Shown piece by piece: positions 1 to 6,468 of a stretch of 16,407 bases of DNA. This DNA comes from CAG-791 sp002394525. GTDB taxonomy: Bacteria > Bacillota > Clostridia > Lachnospirales > Lachnospiraceae. Below the pieces are notes generated by a model, which was not told the DNA's origin, did not search any database, and saw only the letters and a program-made list of their open reading frames with translations. Made by a program: the position numbers and the translations under genes. The DNA lies in the NCBI GenBank assembly GCA_946536955.1, contig CAMNFJ010000053.1, positions 1 through 16,407 of the forward strand, read 5' to 3'. Numbering within the stretch: the first letter of the stretch is position 1; the number at the start of each line of letters is the position of its first letter.

Positions 1-805
1 CGTCGATATCGAAGGCCCCGTACATGAGGGAGGAGACGGACAGGACCGCCTTCTCATCCCTGACGACGGCCTCGCAGACCCGGCGGGCCGCCATGGCGAC
101 TCCGTAGAAGGTGTCATCCCTTCTGTAGCTGAGGTCGCCGGCATCCTTCCGTACCTCCTTGATGATCTCCTTCAGAAACGCGTCCGGCTCCCGGTAACCG
201 CGCATCTCAAAGAAATCGCGGAGGGGCACGCCGGAGACCCTGGCGCTGGACCAGATCGGCATCTCGGACCGGCCGTGCTCGCCGACGACGAAGGCGTGGA
301 CATTGCGGGCATCGACGCTGAGCTTTCTGCCCAGGAGATATTTGACCCTGGCCGTATCCAGGATCGTCCCGATCCCCAGGATCCGGCTCTCGGGGATTTC
401 GATGAACTTGAGCGCGCAGTAGGTCAGGATATCGACCGGGTTGGTGACGACCACAAAGACAGCCTCGGTATTGCGCCTGGCGATCTCCGGTATGATGGAT
501 TCAAAGACATTCACATTTTTCCGGATATATTCCAGACGGCTGTCCCCCTTCAGACGGGGCTCACCGGCAGCGAGGATGACAATGCCGGCATCGGCGAGGT
601 CATCATAGCCGCCCGCATAGATCTGCATGGGCTTTGTAAAAGAGATCCCGTAGGCAAGATCCAGCGCGACGCGTTCCGCTTTGCCGGCCAGCGAATCGAT
701 GAGCACCATCTCCGAAAACAATCCGCTCTGCATCAGAGCAAAGCTCACGGCCGAACCGGACCGACCGCATCCGACTATTGCCACTTTTCTCTTATTCACT
801 GCCAT
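1..805 (-). CDS. ldh: L-lactate/malate dehydrogenase family protein, C-terminus cut by window edge
   Basis: NAD-dependent 2-hydroxyacid dehydrogenase of the LDH/MDH superfamily; 268 codons are visible and the C-terminus lies beyond the left edge. Seen: a Rossmann GCGRSG motif at residues 12-17, Asp37 ending beta-2 (NAD preference), TNPVDI, the LDTAR segment holding the Asp168/Arg171 equivalents, and the catalytic His in GEHG. The start is the ATG at 803-805, with AAGGAGGA about 10 bases upstream. Two residues are odd. The substrate loop reads AAGEPRLKGDSR, so Arg84 sits where L-LDHs have Gln102 and malate dehydrogenases have Arg. The residue after EHG is Arg instead of the near-invariant Asp. 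The family is certain from these motifs; lactate versus malate (or another 2-keto acid) specificity is inferred and open. The gene is transcribed alone from a promoter about 220 bases upstream. Confidence 0.9.
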   Translation of the reverse strand, partial: MAVNKRKVAIVGCGRSGSAVSFALMQSGLFSEMVLIDSLAGKAERVALDLAYGISFTKPMQIYAGGYDDLADAGIVILAAGEPRLKGDSRLEYIRKNVNVFESIIPEIARRNTEAVFVVVTNPVDILTYCALKFIEIPESRILGIGTILDTARVKYLLGRKLSVDARNVHAFVVGEHGRSEMPIWSSARVSGVPLRDFFEMRGYREPDAFLKEIIKEVRKDAGDLSYRRDDTFYGVAMAARRVCEAVVRDEKAVLSVSSLMYGAFDID

Positions 806-1026
806 TGATCTGATCCTCCTTTTTCTGAAGCTTCATTGCGCAGATCCAAGACCTGCTCTTGCGTCCTGCGCGATTTTGGCCCTGTGAATAGCAGCCATGT
901 GTATCTGTGCATAATATCAGCAGCTGCTCCGCTTCACACAGCATCCGGGTGCGGGGACGCCCCCTCCGCTTCAAAGGGTATTTGGACCGGGATCTTGCGG
1001 GATGGCTGTTTTCGGCGCGAACAGGT
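806..1026 (-). other. Long untranslated leader of the dehydrogenase gene
   Basis: About 220 bases lie between the predicted transcription start (near 1026) and the ATG at 805. I recognise no riboswitch or gene here. An 84-codon frame on this strand (1046 to 792) starts inside the promoter, is Arg- and Cys-rich, and overlaps the dehydrogenase start, so I do not call it. Apart from the ribosome binding site near 814-822 I see no conserved signal. Confidence 0.4.
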
Positions 1027-1032
1027 ATTACC

Positions 1033-1062
1033 ATTATAACAAACATTGTAAAAATATCACAA
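1033..1062 (-). promoter_or_regulatory. Sigma-A promoter for the dehydrogenase gene
   Basis: On the minus strand TTGTGA (1057-1062) and TATAAT (1033-1038) are separated by 18 bases in an AT-rich island within GC-rich DNA. The -10 is a perfect consensus. The -35 lies inside the palindromes at 1046-1072, which places a regulator over RNA polymerase. Confidence 0.75.
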
Positions 1063-1072
1063 TATTATTGTG
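1046..1072. promoter_or_regulatory. Overlapping palindromes over the dehydrogenase -35 (Rex/CRP-like)
   Basis: CACAATATTATTGTG (1058-1072) is a perfect 15-base palindrome around one central base. Overlapping it, TTGTAAAAATATCACAA (1046-1062) has TTGT/ACAA ends like the redox repressor Rex (consensus TTGTGAANNNNTTCACAA in Bacillus) but is one base short. Rex commonly controls ldh in Firmicutes, so a redox or fermentation repressor site is a reasonable inference. The exact factor is not determined. Confidence 0.5.
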
Positions 1073-1155
1073 TTATTTCGGAATATTTTGTTCATTTAGG
1101 CTAACGTTCGCTTTTGCCCAACATTTCTGCCCCTGTGAGGACCGGGATCAGGTTT

Positions 1156-1193
1156 TACAGTTCACGCCCTCCCGGGGCGTGTACAGAACCTGT
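1156..1193. repeat. Palindromic element, degenerate copy 1
   Basis: TACAGTTCACGCCC followed by CGGGGCGTG forms a 7-bp GC stem (1163-1169 with 1175-1181). The right arm continues as TACAGAACCTGT, so the outer stem is disturbed by a short insertion. It is clearly related to better copies at 3790-3830 and 13409-13443, which share TACAG-TTCACGCCC and GGGCGTG arms. Confidence 0.6.
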
Positions 1194-1279
1194 CAGCGCA
1201 CTTTCGTACTGCGGAGCATCGCCGGTGCTTGACACGGGCCGCAGGCTGGCAGTAAAACTAAATACAGGAGGTTGCGATA

Positions 1280-1489
1280 ATTATTATACAGAAATCCGAT
1301 AAATATCTTTCGACGGCGGCCCTCGTCAACTCCACCTATAAGCAGGTCGGCAAGCTCCTCAAGGCCAAGGGCATCCCCCAGGCCCGGGAGGAATTCTACT
1401 GCAGGGGCTCCTTCGGCCCCCTCCACAAGGGAAAGCCCAACGAGAAGGACTGCGCCGTGGCAGCTTCCTTTGCGAAGTCATTTTTGTGA
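1280..1489 (+). pseudogene. C-terminal remnant of a flavodoxin-family gene
   Basis: The frame 1262-1489 encodes about 66 residues that match the C-terminal part of short-chain flavodoxins as I know them: KQVGKLLKAKGI, then EEFYCRGSFGPLHKGKPNEKD and a final AASFAKSFL (the CRG...GPLHKGKPNEKD region lines the FMN site in this family). The N-terminal FMN-phosphate loop and the middle of the domain are absent. No ATG, GTG or TTG lies in frame; an AGGAGG at 1266-1271 precedes GCGATAATTATT, so only ATA (1277) or ATT (1280) sits at normal spacing. The likely history is a deletion joining the original ribosome binding site to the 3' part of the gene. It could also be a very short protein using ATT as start. 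A weak TTGACA-18-TAAAAC pair at 1229-1258 might transcribe it. Confidence 0.6.
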
Positions 1490-1522
1490 CCGCGGGCCCG
1501 AACCCGGCAGTCCCTGAAAAAT

Positions 1523-1576
1523 ACAGCTTTCACGAGAAAAACAGCTTTCACGAAAAATACAGCTTTCACGAAAAAA
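1523..1576. repeat. Three 18-bp tandem repeats
   Basis: The unit ACAGCTTTCACGA(A/G)AAA(A/T) plus one more base recurs exactly every 18 bases, starting at 1523, 1541 and 1559, directly beside the enolase terminator. The shared core ACAGCTTTCACGA is identical in all three. No coding role is seen. Confidence 0.85.
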
Positions 1577-1614
1577 ACCTCCCGCCATGCACTGCGCACG
1601 GCGGGAGGCCTTTT
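1571..1614 (-). terminator. Intrinsic terminator of enolase, possibly bidirectional
   Basis: CCTCCCGCC (1578-1586) pairs with GGCGGGAGG (1600-1608). Read on the minus strand, the hairpin is followed by seven T (1571-1577). On the plus strand it is followed by CCTTTTT, so it could also stop transcription coming from the flavodoxin remnant. Confidence 0.85.
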
Positions 1615-1661
1615 TGTGTCTTTTTGTCAGGATCGCCCGGAACTGTCCGGATCAGTCCTTC

Positions 1662-2963
1662 TTATTTGGTGTGGTTGAAAGCCGCGAAGCCCGGATATAC
1701 GGCGCTGTCGCCCAGAGCCTCCTCGATGCGGAGGAGCTGGTTGTACTTGGCGACACGCTCGGACCTGGAAGGAGCGCCGGTCTTGATCTGGCAGGTGTTC
1801 AGAGCGACTGCGAGATCAGCGATGGTGGTGTCCTCGGTCTCACCGGAGCGGTGGGAGGTAACAGCGGTCATGCCGGCCTTGTGAGCCATCTTGATGGCCT
1901 CAAGGGTCTCGGAAACGGAGCCGATCTGGTTGAGCTTGATGAGGATGGAGTTGCCTGCGCCGAGCTCGATACCCTTTTTCAGTCTCTCAGTATTGGTGAC
2001 GAAGAGGTCATCGCCGACCAGCTGGACCTTGCCGCCCAGCTCCTTGGTCATCTTGACCCAGCCTTCCCAGTCTTCCTCATCCAGACCATCTTCGATGGAG
2101 TAGATGGGATACTTCTCGATCAGGCTTGCCCAGTGAGCGATCAGCTCATCGCTGGTGAAGTCCTTGCCGGACTTGGGCTGATGATAGAAGCCCTTGCCCT
2201 TGGGGCTCTTCCACTCGGAAGCGGCAGCGTCCATAGCCAGGACGAAGTCCTTGCCGGGCTCATAGCCTGCAGCCTTGATGGCCTCGATGATCAGGTCGAT
2301 CGCGCCCTCGTCGCCTTCGGGCTTGTTGGGAGCGAAGCCGCCCTCATCGCCGACTGCGGTGACATCGCCTGCGGCCTTGAGGATCTTCTGCAGAGCGTGG
2401 AAGACCTCTGTGCACTGGCGAAGGCCCTCTTTGAAGCAGCATGCGCCGACGGGCATGATCATGAACTCCTGGGTGTCAACAGAGCTGTCAGCATGAGCGC
2501 CGCCGTTGAGGATGTTCATCATGGGAACAGGAAGCTTGTTGGCCTGCAGACCACCGAAGAAACGGTACAGCGGAATATCCAGAGCAGCAGCCGCAGCCTT
2601 GGAGGCAGCGATCGAAACCGCCAGAATTGCGTTTGCGCCGAGATTGGACTTGTCCTTGGTGCCATCGAGTTCGATCATGGCCTTGTCGACTGCATAGATG
2701 TCAGAAGCATCGATGCCGATCAGAGCGGGGCAGATCTTCTCATTGATGTTTGCGACAGCCTTGGAAACGCCCTTGCCGCCGAATTTGGACTTGTCGCCGT
2801 CGCGAAGCTCAAGCGCCTCGAACTCACCTGTGGATGCGCCGCTGGGGGCTGCGCCTCTGCCGATGGAGCCGTCTGCGAGGTAGACCTCGGCCTCTACGGT
2901 AGGGTTGCCGCGGGAGTCGATGATTTCACGTCCGATAACTTTTTCAATCTGTAAGTAATCCAT
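1662..2963 (-). CDS. eno: Enolase (phosphopyruvate hydratase)
   Basis: Converts 2-phosphoglycerate to phosphoenolpyruvate in glycolysis; cytosolic, Mg-dependent. The 433-residue length is normal. Seen: the N-terminal IIDSRGNPTVEAEV segment, GAAPSGASTGEFEALELRDG, MNILNGGAHAD, the Mg-binding AMDAAASEW and SIEDGLDEEDW regions, VGDDLFVTN, the family signature LIKLNQIGSVSET, and SHRSGETEDTTIAD with the SGET loop. The start is the ATG at 2961-2963 (MDYLQIEKVIG) with AAAGGAAAG just upstream; a frame running 17 codons further up lies in the leader and matches no enolase N-terminus. It is a single-gene unit with its own promoter, an upstream Rex-like palindrome and a terminator. Nothing is missing from the sequence. 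Confidence 0.98.
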   Translation of the reverse strand: MDYLQIEKVIGREIIDSRGNPTVEAEVYLADGSIGRGAAPSGASTGEFEALELRDGDKSKFGGKGVSKAVANINEKICPALIGIDASDIYAVDKAMIELDGTKDKSNLGANAILAVSIAASKAAAAALDIPLYRFFGGLQANKLPVPMMNILNGGAHADSSVDTQEFMIMPVGACCFKEGLRQCTEVFHALQKILKAAGDVTAVGDEGGFAPNKPEGDEGAIDLIIEAIKAAGYEPGKDFVLAMDAAASEWKSPKGKGFYHQPKSGKDFTSDELIAHWASLIEKYPIYSIEDGLDEEDWEGWVKMTKELGGKVQLVGDDLFVTNTERLKKGIELGAGNSILIKLNQIGSVSETLEAIKMAHKAGMTAVTSHRSGETEDTTIADLAVALNTCQIKTGAPSRSERVAKYNQLLRIEEALGDSAVYPGFAAFNHTK

Positions 2964-3019
2964 AGCTTTCCTTTCTTTGTCTGAAGACACAACGGAAATA
3001 TTGATTTGAATCATTCCTT

Positions 3020-3048
3020 ATTCTAGCAATTTTCCCACAAAATAGCAA
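3020..3048 (-). promoter_or_regulatory. Promoter of enolase
   Basis: Minus strand TTGCTA (3043-3048), 17-base spacer, then TAGAAT (3020-3025) preceded by TG one base away (extended -10, TGCTAGAAT). A TTGACA at 3067-3072 has no -10 at proper distance and is less likely. Confidence 0.7.
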
Positions 3049-3082
3049 CTATATACCTGCCTCTTTTGTCAAAAACTAACAG

Positions 3083-3098
3083 TGTGAATAATTTCACA
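3083..3098. promoter_or_regulatory. Rex-type operator upstream of enolase
   Basis: TGTGAATAATTTCACA has perfect 6-base arms (TGTGAA/TTCACA) around TAAT. This is the core of the Rex box TTGTGAANNNNTTCACAA, and it also fits a CRP/FNR-type TGTGA-N6-TCACA site. It sits about 35 bases upstream of the enolase -35. The factor is inferred; the palindrome is directly seen. Confidence 0.6.
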
Positions 3099-3145
3099 TT
3101 TTAGAACGCGCAGTTTCCGCTCGCAGGGGCAGCAGCCTCTTCCAC

Positions 3146-3182
3146 AAAAAAAGATCCCCTGTCCTCTGCAGACAGGGAATCT
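3146..3182 (-). terminator. Intrinsic terminator downstream of the DUF1858 gene
   Basis: On the minus strand AGATTCCCTGTC (3171-3182) pairs with GACAGGGGATCT (3152-3163) around a 7-base loop and runs into seven T (3146-3152). It isolates the DUF1858 gene from enolase. Confidence 0.85.
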
Positions 3183-3202
3183 CTTTTGATCCTGTGAAGC
3201 CT

Positions 3203-3222
3203 CCCGCGGCTGAAGCCGCGGG
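3203..3222. repeat. Perfect GC hairpin
   Basis: CCCGCGGC-TGAA-GCCGCGGG, an 8-bp perfect stem with a four-base loop, sits between the DUF1858 gene and its terminator. It has no T-tract on either strand. It may stabilise the 3' end of the transcript; its role is unknown. Confidence 0.5.
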
Positions 3223-3325
3223 CATGCGCCGGCTCTTCCTGAGAACCTCCCGGGTGGGCATCTCCCGTTTCCGGATCATTCCGGCTCAGGGCCGGCTTCG
3301 CAGTCAGAGCAGGTCAGCCTTTTCC

Positions 3326-3556
3326 TCAGGCCTCGACCAGACCCAGCTCGACGTTGAGATATCTGGCCACCTCTTCGGCGTCCAGGCCGTGCACCATGCA
3401 GGCCTCGGTCAGGGACTCCATCTGAGAGGCGGGGCAGCTGACACAGCCCATGCCGCAGTTCATCAGCAGGAACTGGGCGTCGGGATATTTGCTGATGATG
3501 GCTGCGATGAGCATATCACCGGTGATGGGTTCCTTGACGGCCGTTGCGTTTTCCAT
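3326..3556 (-). CDS. DUF1858 domain protein
   Basis: A 76-residue soluble protein. The family is recognised from ITGDMLIAAIISKYPDA followed by the cysteine cluster C-GMG-C-VS-C (CxxxCxxC) and a helical C-terminal half (AEEVARYLNVEL). DUF1858 proteins are usually stand-alone, 65-80 residues long; members can carry a redox-active or metal-binding cysteine pair, but the function is not established, so none is assigned. The start is the ATG at 3554-3556, preceded by AAGGAGGA at good spacing. It is monocistronic: its own promoter upstream, a terminator downstream. Length and cysteines are intact. Confidence 0.9.
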   Translation of the reverse strand: MENATAVKEPITGDMLIAAIISKYPDAQFLLMNCGMGCVSCPASQMESLTEACMVHGLDAEEVARYLNVELGLVEA

Positions 3557-3592
3557 GACGATTCCTCCTTAAAACAGGTTCTGTAAATTGGT

Positions 3593-3621
3593 TTTATAAA
3601 AAGATGTAAACAATGTGTCTT
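3593..3621 (-). promoter_or_regulatory. Probable promoter of the DUF1858 gene
   Basis: Minus strand AAGACA (3616-3621), 17-base spacer, TATAAA (3593-3598). The -35 matches TTGACA at four of six positions. The site gives a short leader of about 30 bases. Confidence 0.5.
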
Positions 3622-3656
3622 CACTGGTCTGCGGGCTACAATTCAGATCCACCTGA

Positions 3657-3852
3657 AACTCGAGGCGTTTTTGCGCGATTCTCAGCGCAAAAACCCGAGT
3701 TCAACGGCGCGAACACACTTGTGAAGCAAGTGTGTTGTGCACAGCAAAGCGTATTGACAATGCGAAGCTTTGTTATCAACGCGCGCAGTGTTACAGGTTC
3801 ACGCCCTTCGAGGGGGCGTGAACCTGTAACGTCTGCGGAATCTGATCCGCAG
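3657..3852. repeat. Array of five consecutive stem-loops
   Basis: Stems seen in order: AACTCG (3657-3662) with CGAGTT (3696-3701), enclosing GTTTTTGCGC (3667-3676) with GCGCAAAAAC (3685-3694); AACACACTTG (3712-3721) with CAAGTGTGTT (3727-3736); CAAAGC (3744-3749) with GCTTTG, enclosing a CGTATT/AATGCG stem; a 17-bp perfect hairpin (3790-3830); and CTGCGGA (3833-3839) with TCCGCAG (3846-3852). They fill most of the 435-base gap between the DUF1858 gene and the membrane protein gene. No convincing protein is encoded. It could be a structured RNA, a nested mobile repeat, or both. Confidence 0.7.
3790..3830. repeat. Palindromic element, copy 2 (perfect)
   Basis: GTTACAGGTTCACGCCC (3790-3806) pairs without mismatch with GGGCGTGAACCTGTAAC (3814-3830) around TTCGAGG. 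It shares CCCTTCGAGGGGGCGTGAAC with copy 3 near 13420 and the TACAG-TTCACGCCC arm with copy 1. There is no T-tract, so it is not a normal terminator. Confidence 0.85.
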
Positions 3853-3992
3853 GTTATATCGTGTGAAATTGAATTGTATCAGCCTCATGTATCCCTGTCA
3901 AGTCGTTAAGCGGCCCGGCAGGCCTTTTCTGATTTTCCGGCATGTCAGCACAGATCCGATCTTCCGGCAATCCAGCCGCAGGCCGGCGCAGG

Positions 3993-5243
3993 TCAGATCC
4001 CGTGGCCCAGCACGATCAGGTAGTAGAGGTAATAGAGCCCCGAGAAGAGGTGGAGCATGAGCAGGATCCCGCTGAAGCAGAATACCAGGGCCGGCAGGAC
4101 CTTCCGGGCTCCGGTCCCCGGCTCGGCGCGCATGGCGCTTCCCCAGAGGGCGAAATCGCGGACTGCGATAAACCAGACAAAATACAAGGCCAGGGTGTAG
4201 CCCCAGCTGAAATTGCCGTGGGACATGCGGGAGCCCCCCTCCGCCAGCAGGAACTTTTCGGCCATGCCGACCAGGAGCATGATCCAGGCAAAGGTCGCCG
4301 TCCAGTCAAAGGTCCGGCGGATCACGCTGCACAGGAGCATGACCAGGGGAAAGGCCAGGACCAGGAGGGTCGAGACGGCGATGTTGTCCGTATAGAGGCC
4401 CGCCACCTTGAAGGGAGCGATCATGACACCCGCCGAGTCGCTGTTGCTGCTGCCGTAAAAGGCTGCCATGAACTGCAGACCCATGAGGGCCACAGAGGGC
4501 AGGCAGCAGACGAGCAGCTGCAGGGCGAAGCCGAAATTCCGGAATCGGTATACAAAGAGCCACAGGACCATGAGCAGGAAGATCGCCGGATAGAAGACCT
4601 GCACAAAGCTGGGCTTGGACAGGTTTGACAGGACCAGCAGGACCGCGATCAGGACCCCCTTCCAGAGCCTCAGGCCCTGGCCCCTGCGGAAGCCGGCCCG
4701 CGACACGCGCATGCACTCGCCCATGACCAGCATAAAGATCAGAAGGCCGATGGGACGCACCATGATCGTGGTCGGATTGTGCCAGGGGTTGGGCGACCCC
4801 TGCCCCAGATAGGGCTTGTCATTGAACCAGGGGACATAGAGAGCGCTGACCAGGCTCAGGACCAGAGCGAAAAAAGCCGCTCCGGGCATGGACAGCCCCG
4901 CGCCTCCCCTCGTCCCGGCGGGCATGTGATAGAGAAAATGGGCCGCCAGCAGAAAGGTCAGGGCGCACAGACCGCCGGACACCAGGCCCGCGGCGCGCTC
5001 CGCGCCAAAGCCGCCCGCCATCATGGCCGCCCGCACCAGCAGGTGCCAGACCGGCTCCGGGTGCTCCTTCAGCATCCTGACCGGGTCGGACCAGTCCAGC
5101 TCCTTTGCGATATTGACGTGGATCCCGTAGTCGACCGACACGTAGCTGACCTTGTAGGCCGCGTAGAAAACCGCAGCCGCGCCGGCCAGCAGGATCAGGA
5201 TCCCGACCAGGATCGACAGTGCACCTTCCGAGTTTTTTTTCAT
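3993..5243 (-). CDS. Polytopic membrane protein, possibly GT-C-like
   Basis: I do not recognise a named family. The 416-residue protein has a cytoplasmic MKKNSEG start, a first membrane helix (about 8-30), then an outside loop SYVSVDYGIHVNIAKELDW, followed by roughly nine or ten further hydrophobic segments, and ends in LYYLYYLIVLGHGI. An early Asp (38) after helix 1, a Trp/His-rich loop (SPNPWHNPTT, 150-159) and a late polar loop (EGGSRMSHGNFSWGY, 335-349) are the sort of layout seen in GT-C lipid-linked sugar transferases, but no diagnostic motif settles it. The start is ATG 5241-5243 with AGAGGTGG upstream; a 40-codon longer frame begins inside the promoter and is excluded. No glycan genes adjoin it. 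Confidence 0.8.
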   Translation of the reverse strand: MKKNSEGALSILVGILILLAGAAAVFYAAYKVSYVSVDYGIHVNIAKELDWSDPVRMLKEHPEPVWHLLVRAAMMAGGFGAERAAGLVSGGLCALTFLLAAHFLYHMPAGTRGGAGLSMPGAAFFALVLSLVSALYVPWFNDKPYLGQGSPNPWHNPTTIMVRPIGLLIFMLVMGECMRVSRAGFRRGQGLRLWKGVLIAVLLVLSNLSKPSFVQVFYPAIFLLMVLWLFVYRFRNFGFALQLLVCCLPSVALMGLQFMAAFYGSSNSDSAGVMIAPFKVAGLYTDNIAVSTLLVLAFPLVMLLCSVIRRTFDWTATFAWIMLLVGMAEKFLLAEGGSRMSHGNFSWGYTLALYFVWFIAVRDFALWGSAMRAEPGTGARKVLPALVFCFSGILLMLHLFSGLYYLYYLIVLGHGI

Positions 5244-5330
5244 ACCCACCTCTTTTATCGAAGCGCCCTGCGCGAAGGCTTTGCACCTCTCAGGGCTCAG
5301 GGCCCGGATTAATGGAATCATTCGAAATCC

Positions 5331-5359
5331 ATTATAAGAAGTTGTAAAGAGAAAAGCAA
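5331..5359 (-). promoter_or_regulatory. Promoter of the membrane protein gene
   Basis: Minus strand TTGCTT (5354-5359), 17-base spacer, perfect TATAAT (5331-5336). The transcript would start near 5324, about 80 bases before the ATG at 5243, which supports that start over the longer frame. Confidence 0.75.
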
Positions 5360-5489
5360 TCATACCGGGACTGCCGGGCCCGGCATCCTGGCCAAACGGT
5401 TATAGTCCCCCCGCAAAGGATGCAGACCTGCAGCGTCACGTCCTGAAATTTCGAAATATCATTTAATCTCAGATCATAATACGCGACAG

Positions 5490-6311
5490 TCAGTCAAGCC
5501 GTCTGATCTTTGCTATAAAGGCATAGATAAAAAAGGCCGCCATATTGCAGATGACGATGCTGGCTCCCGTGGGAGTCGCGTAGAGATAGGAAATGATCAG
5601 TCCCAGGACCAGGCAGACGACGGAGACCGCGGCGGCGCTGATCATGACAGAGCGGAAGGTCCGGCACAGGCGCATAGAGGTCATGGCCGGAAAAACGACC
5701 AGACTGGAAATCAGAAGGGACCCCATCATCCGCATGCCGATCACGATCACCAGGGCCGTCAGCAGGGCGATCAGGGAATTGTAGGTCCCGGCCGGGATGC
5801 CGGTGGCCTGCGTGAAGTTCTCGTCGAAGGTCACCGCGAAGATCCTGTGGTAGAAAAAGACAAAGAGGGCCAGGACAGTCACGGAGACGACGGCCGTGAT
5901 CCAGACATCGCTCCCCGACATGCTCAGGATGCTGCCAAAGAGGTAATTGTAGACGTCCGTGTTCATGCCGGTCGTCATCGAGACGACCGTGACGCCGACA
6001 GCCAGGGCCCCGGTGGAGATCAGGGCGATGGCCGAGTCCCCCTTGACATGGCTGGTCTCCCGCAGCCGCAGGAGGAAAAAGGCCGCCGCCACGACCACGG
6101 GGATCGCGACGACCAGGGGCGCGGCATTCATGGCGGAAGCGATGGCCAGGGCGCCAAAGCCCACATGGGACAGGCCGTCGCCGATCATGGAATAGCGCTT
6201 GAGGACCAGGGTGACCCCCAGGACCGCGGCGCACAGGGCGATCAGGGAGCCGACCAGCAGGGCCCTGACCATAAAGGGATAGGAAAACATCTCCAGGATC
6301 AATTGAAACAA
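5490..6311 (-). CDS. znuB: Zinc/manganese-type ABC transporter permease (ZnuB-like)
   Basis: Membrane permease of a cluster 9 (ABC-3 family) metal importer. Seen: about eight hydrophobic segments, the LKRYSMIGDGLSHVGFGALA segment typical of the family near the N-terminus, TTGMNTDVYNYLFGSIL, and RMMGSLLISSLVVFPAMTS. It follows the ATPase gene as the last gene of the operon; no clear terminator follows it. Start choice: TTG 6309-6311 has AAGAGGAAAG at good spacing and gives the usual short N-terminus (MFQLILEMFSYPFM). An ATG at 6330-6332, seven codons earlier, lacks a ribosome binding site but cannot be excluded. A still longer frame (to 6449) has a non-family N-terminus. With TTG it is 273 residues, normal for ZnuB. 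Confidence 0.9.
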   Translation of the reverse strand: MFQLILEMFSYPFMVRALLVGSLIALCAAVLGVTLVLKRYSMIGDGLSHVGFGALAIASAMNAAPLVVAIPVVVAAAFFLLRLRETSHVKGDSAIALISTGALAVGVTVVSMTTGMNTDVYNYLFGSILSMSGSDVWITAVVSVTVLALFVFFYHRIFAVTFDENFTQATGIPAGTYNSLIALLTALVIVIGMRMMGSLLISSLVVFPAMTSMRLCRTFRSVMISAAAVSVVCLVLGLIISYLYATPTGASIVICNMAAFFIYAFIAKIRRLD

Positions 6312-6468
6312 TTTACTTTCCTCTTCTTTCATCTGCAGGCTGCGTATGATAGCTTTTTTAAAATGTCCGGAGCCGGGCTGCCGGCAGGGCCATGTATGAT
6401 CTGCTCCGGGCAGGAGCGCCGTAAGCCTCGGGCTTCCGGCTGTCCGCATGGACCGTCCGGGCCTCGTG

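Noticed and set aside
792..1046. 84-codon minus-strand frame upstream of the dehydrogenase
   Set aside because: Its start lies inside the promoter, ahead of the likely transcript start, and it overlaps the dehydrogenase start.
1587..2954. 455-codon open frame on the plus strand opposite enolase
   Set aside because: It is antisense to a certain enolase gene, has no ribosome binding site or family resemblance, and arises from GC-rich codon bias of the real gene.
3790..3830. Terminator
   Set aside because: Perfect hairpin without a T-tract, and related copies occur in other contexts, so a repeat element fits better.
3942..4628. 228-codon plus-strand frame rich in Gln, Asp and His
   Set aside because: It is antisense to the membrane protein gene; its composition is what a hydrophobic gene gives on the other strand.
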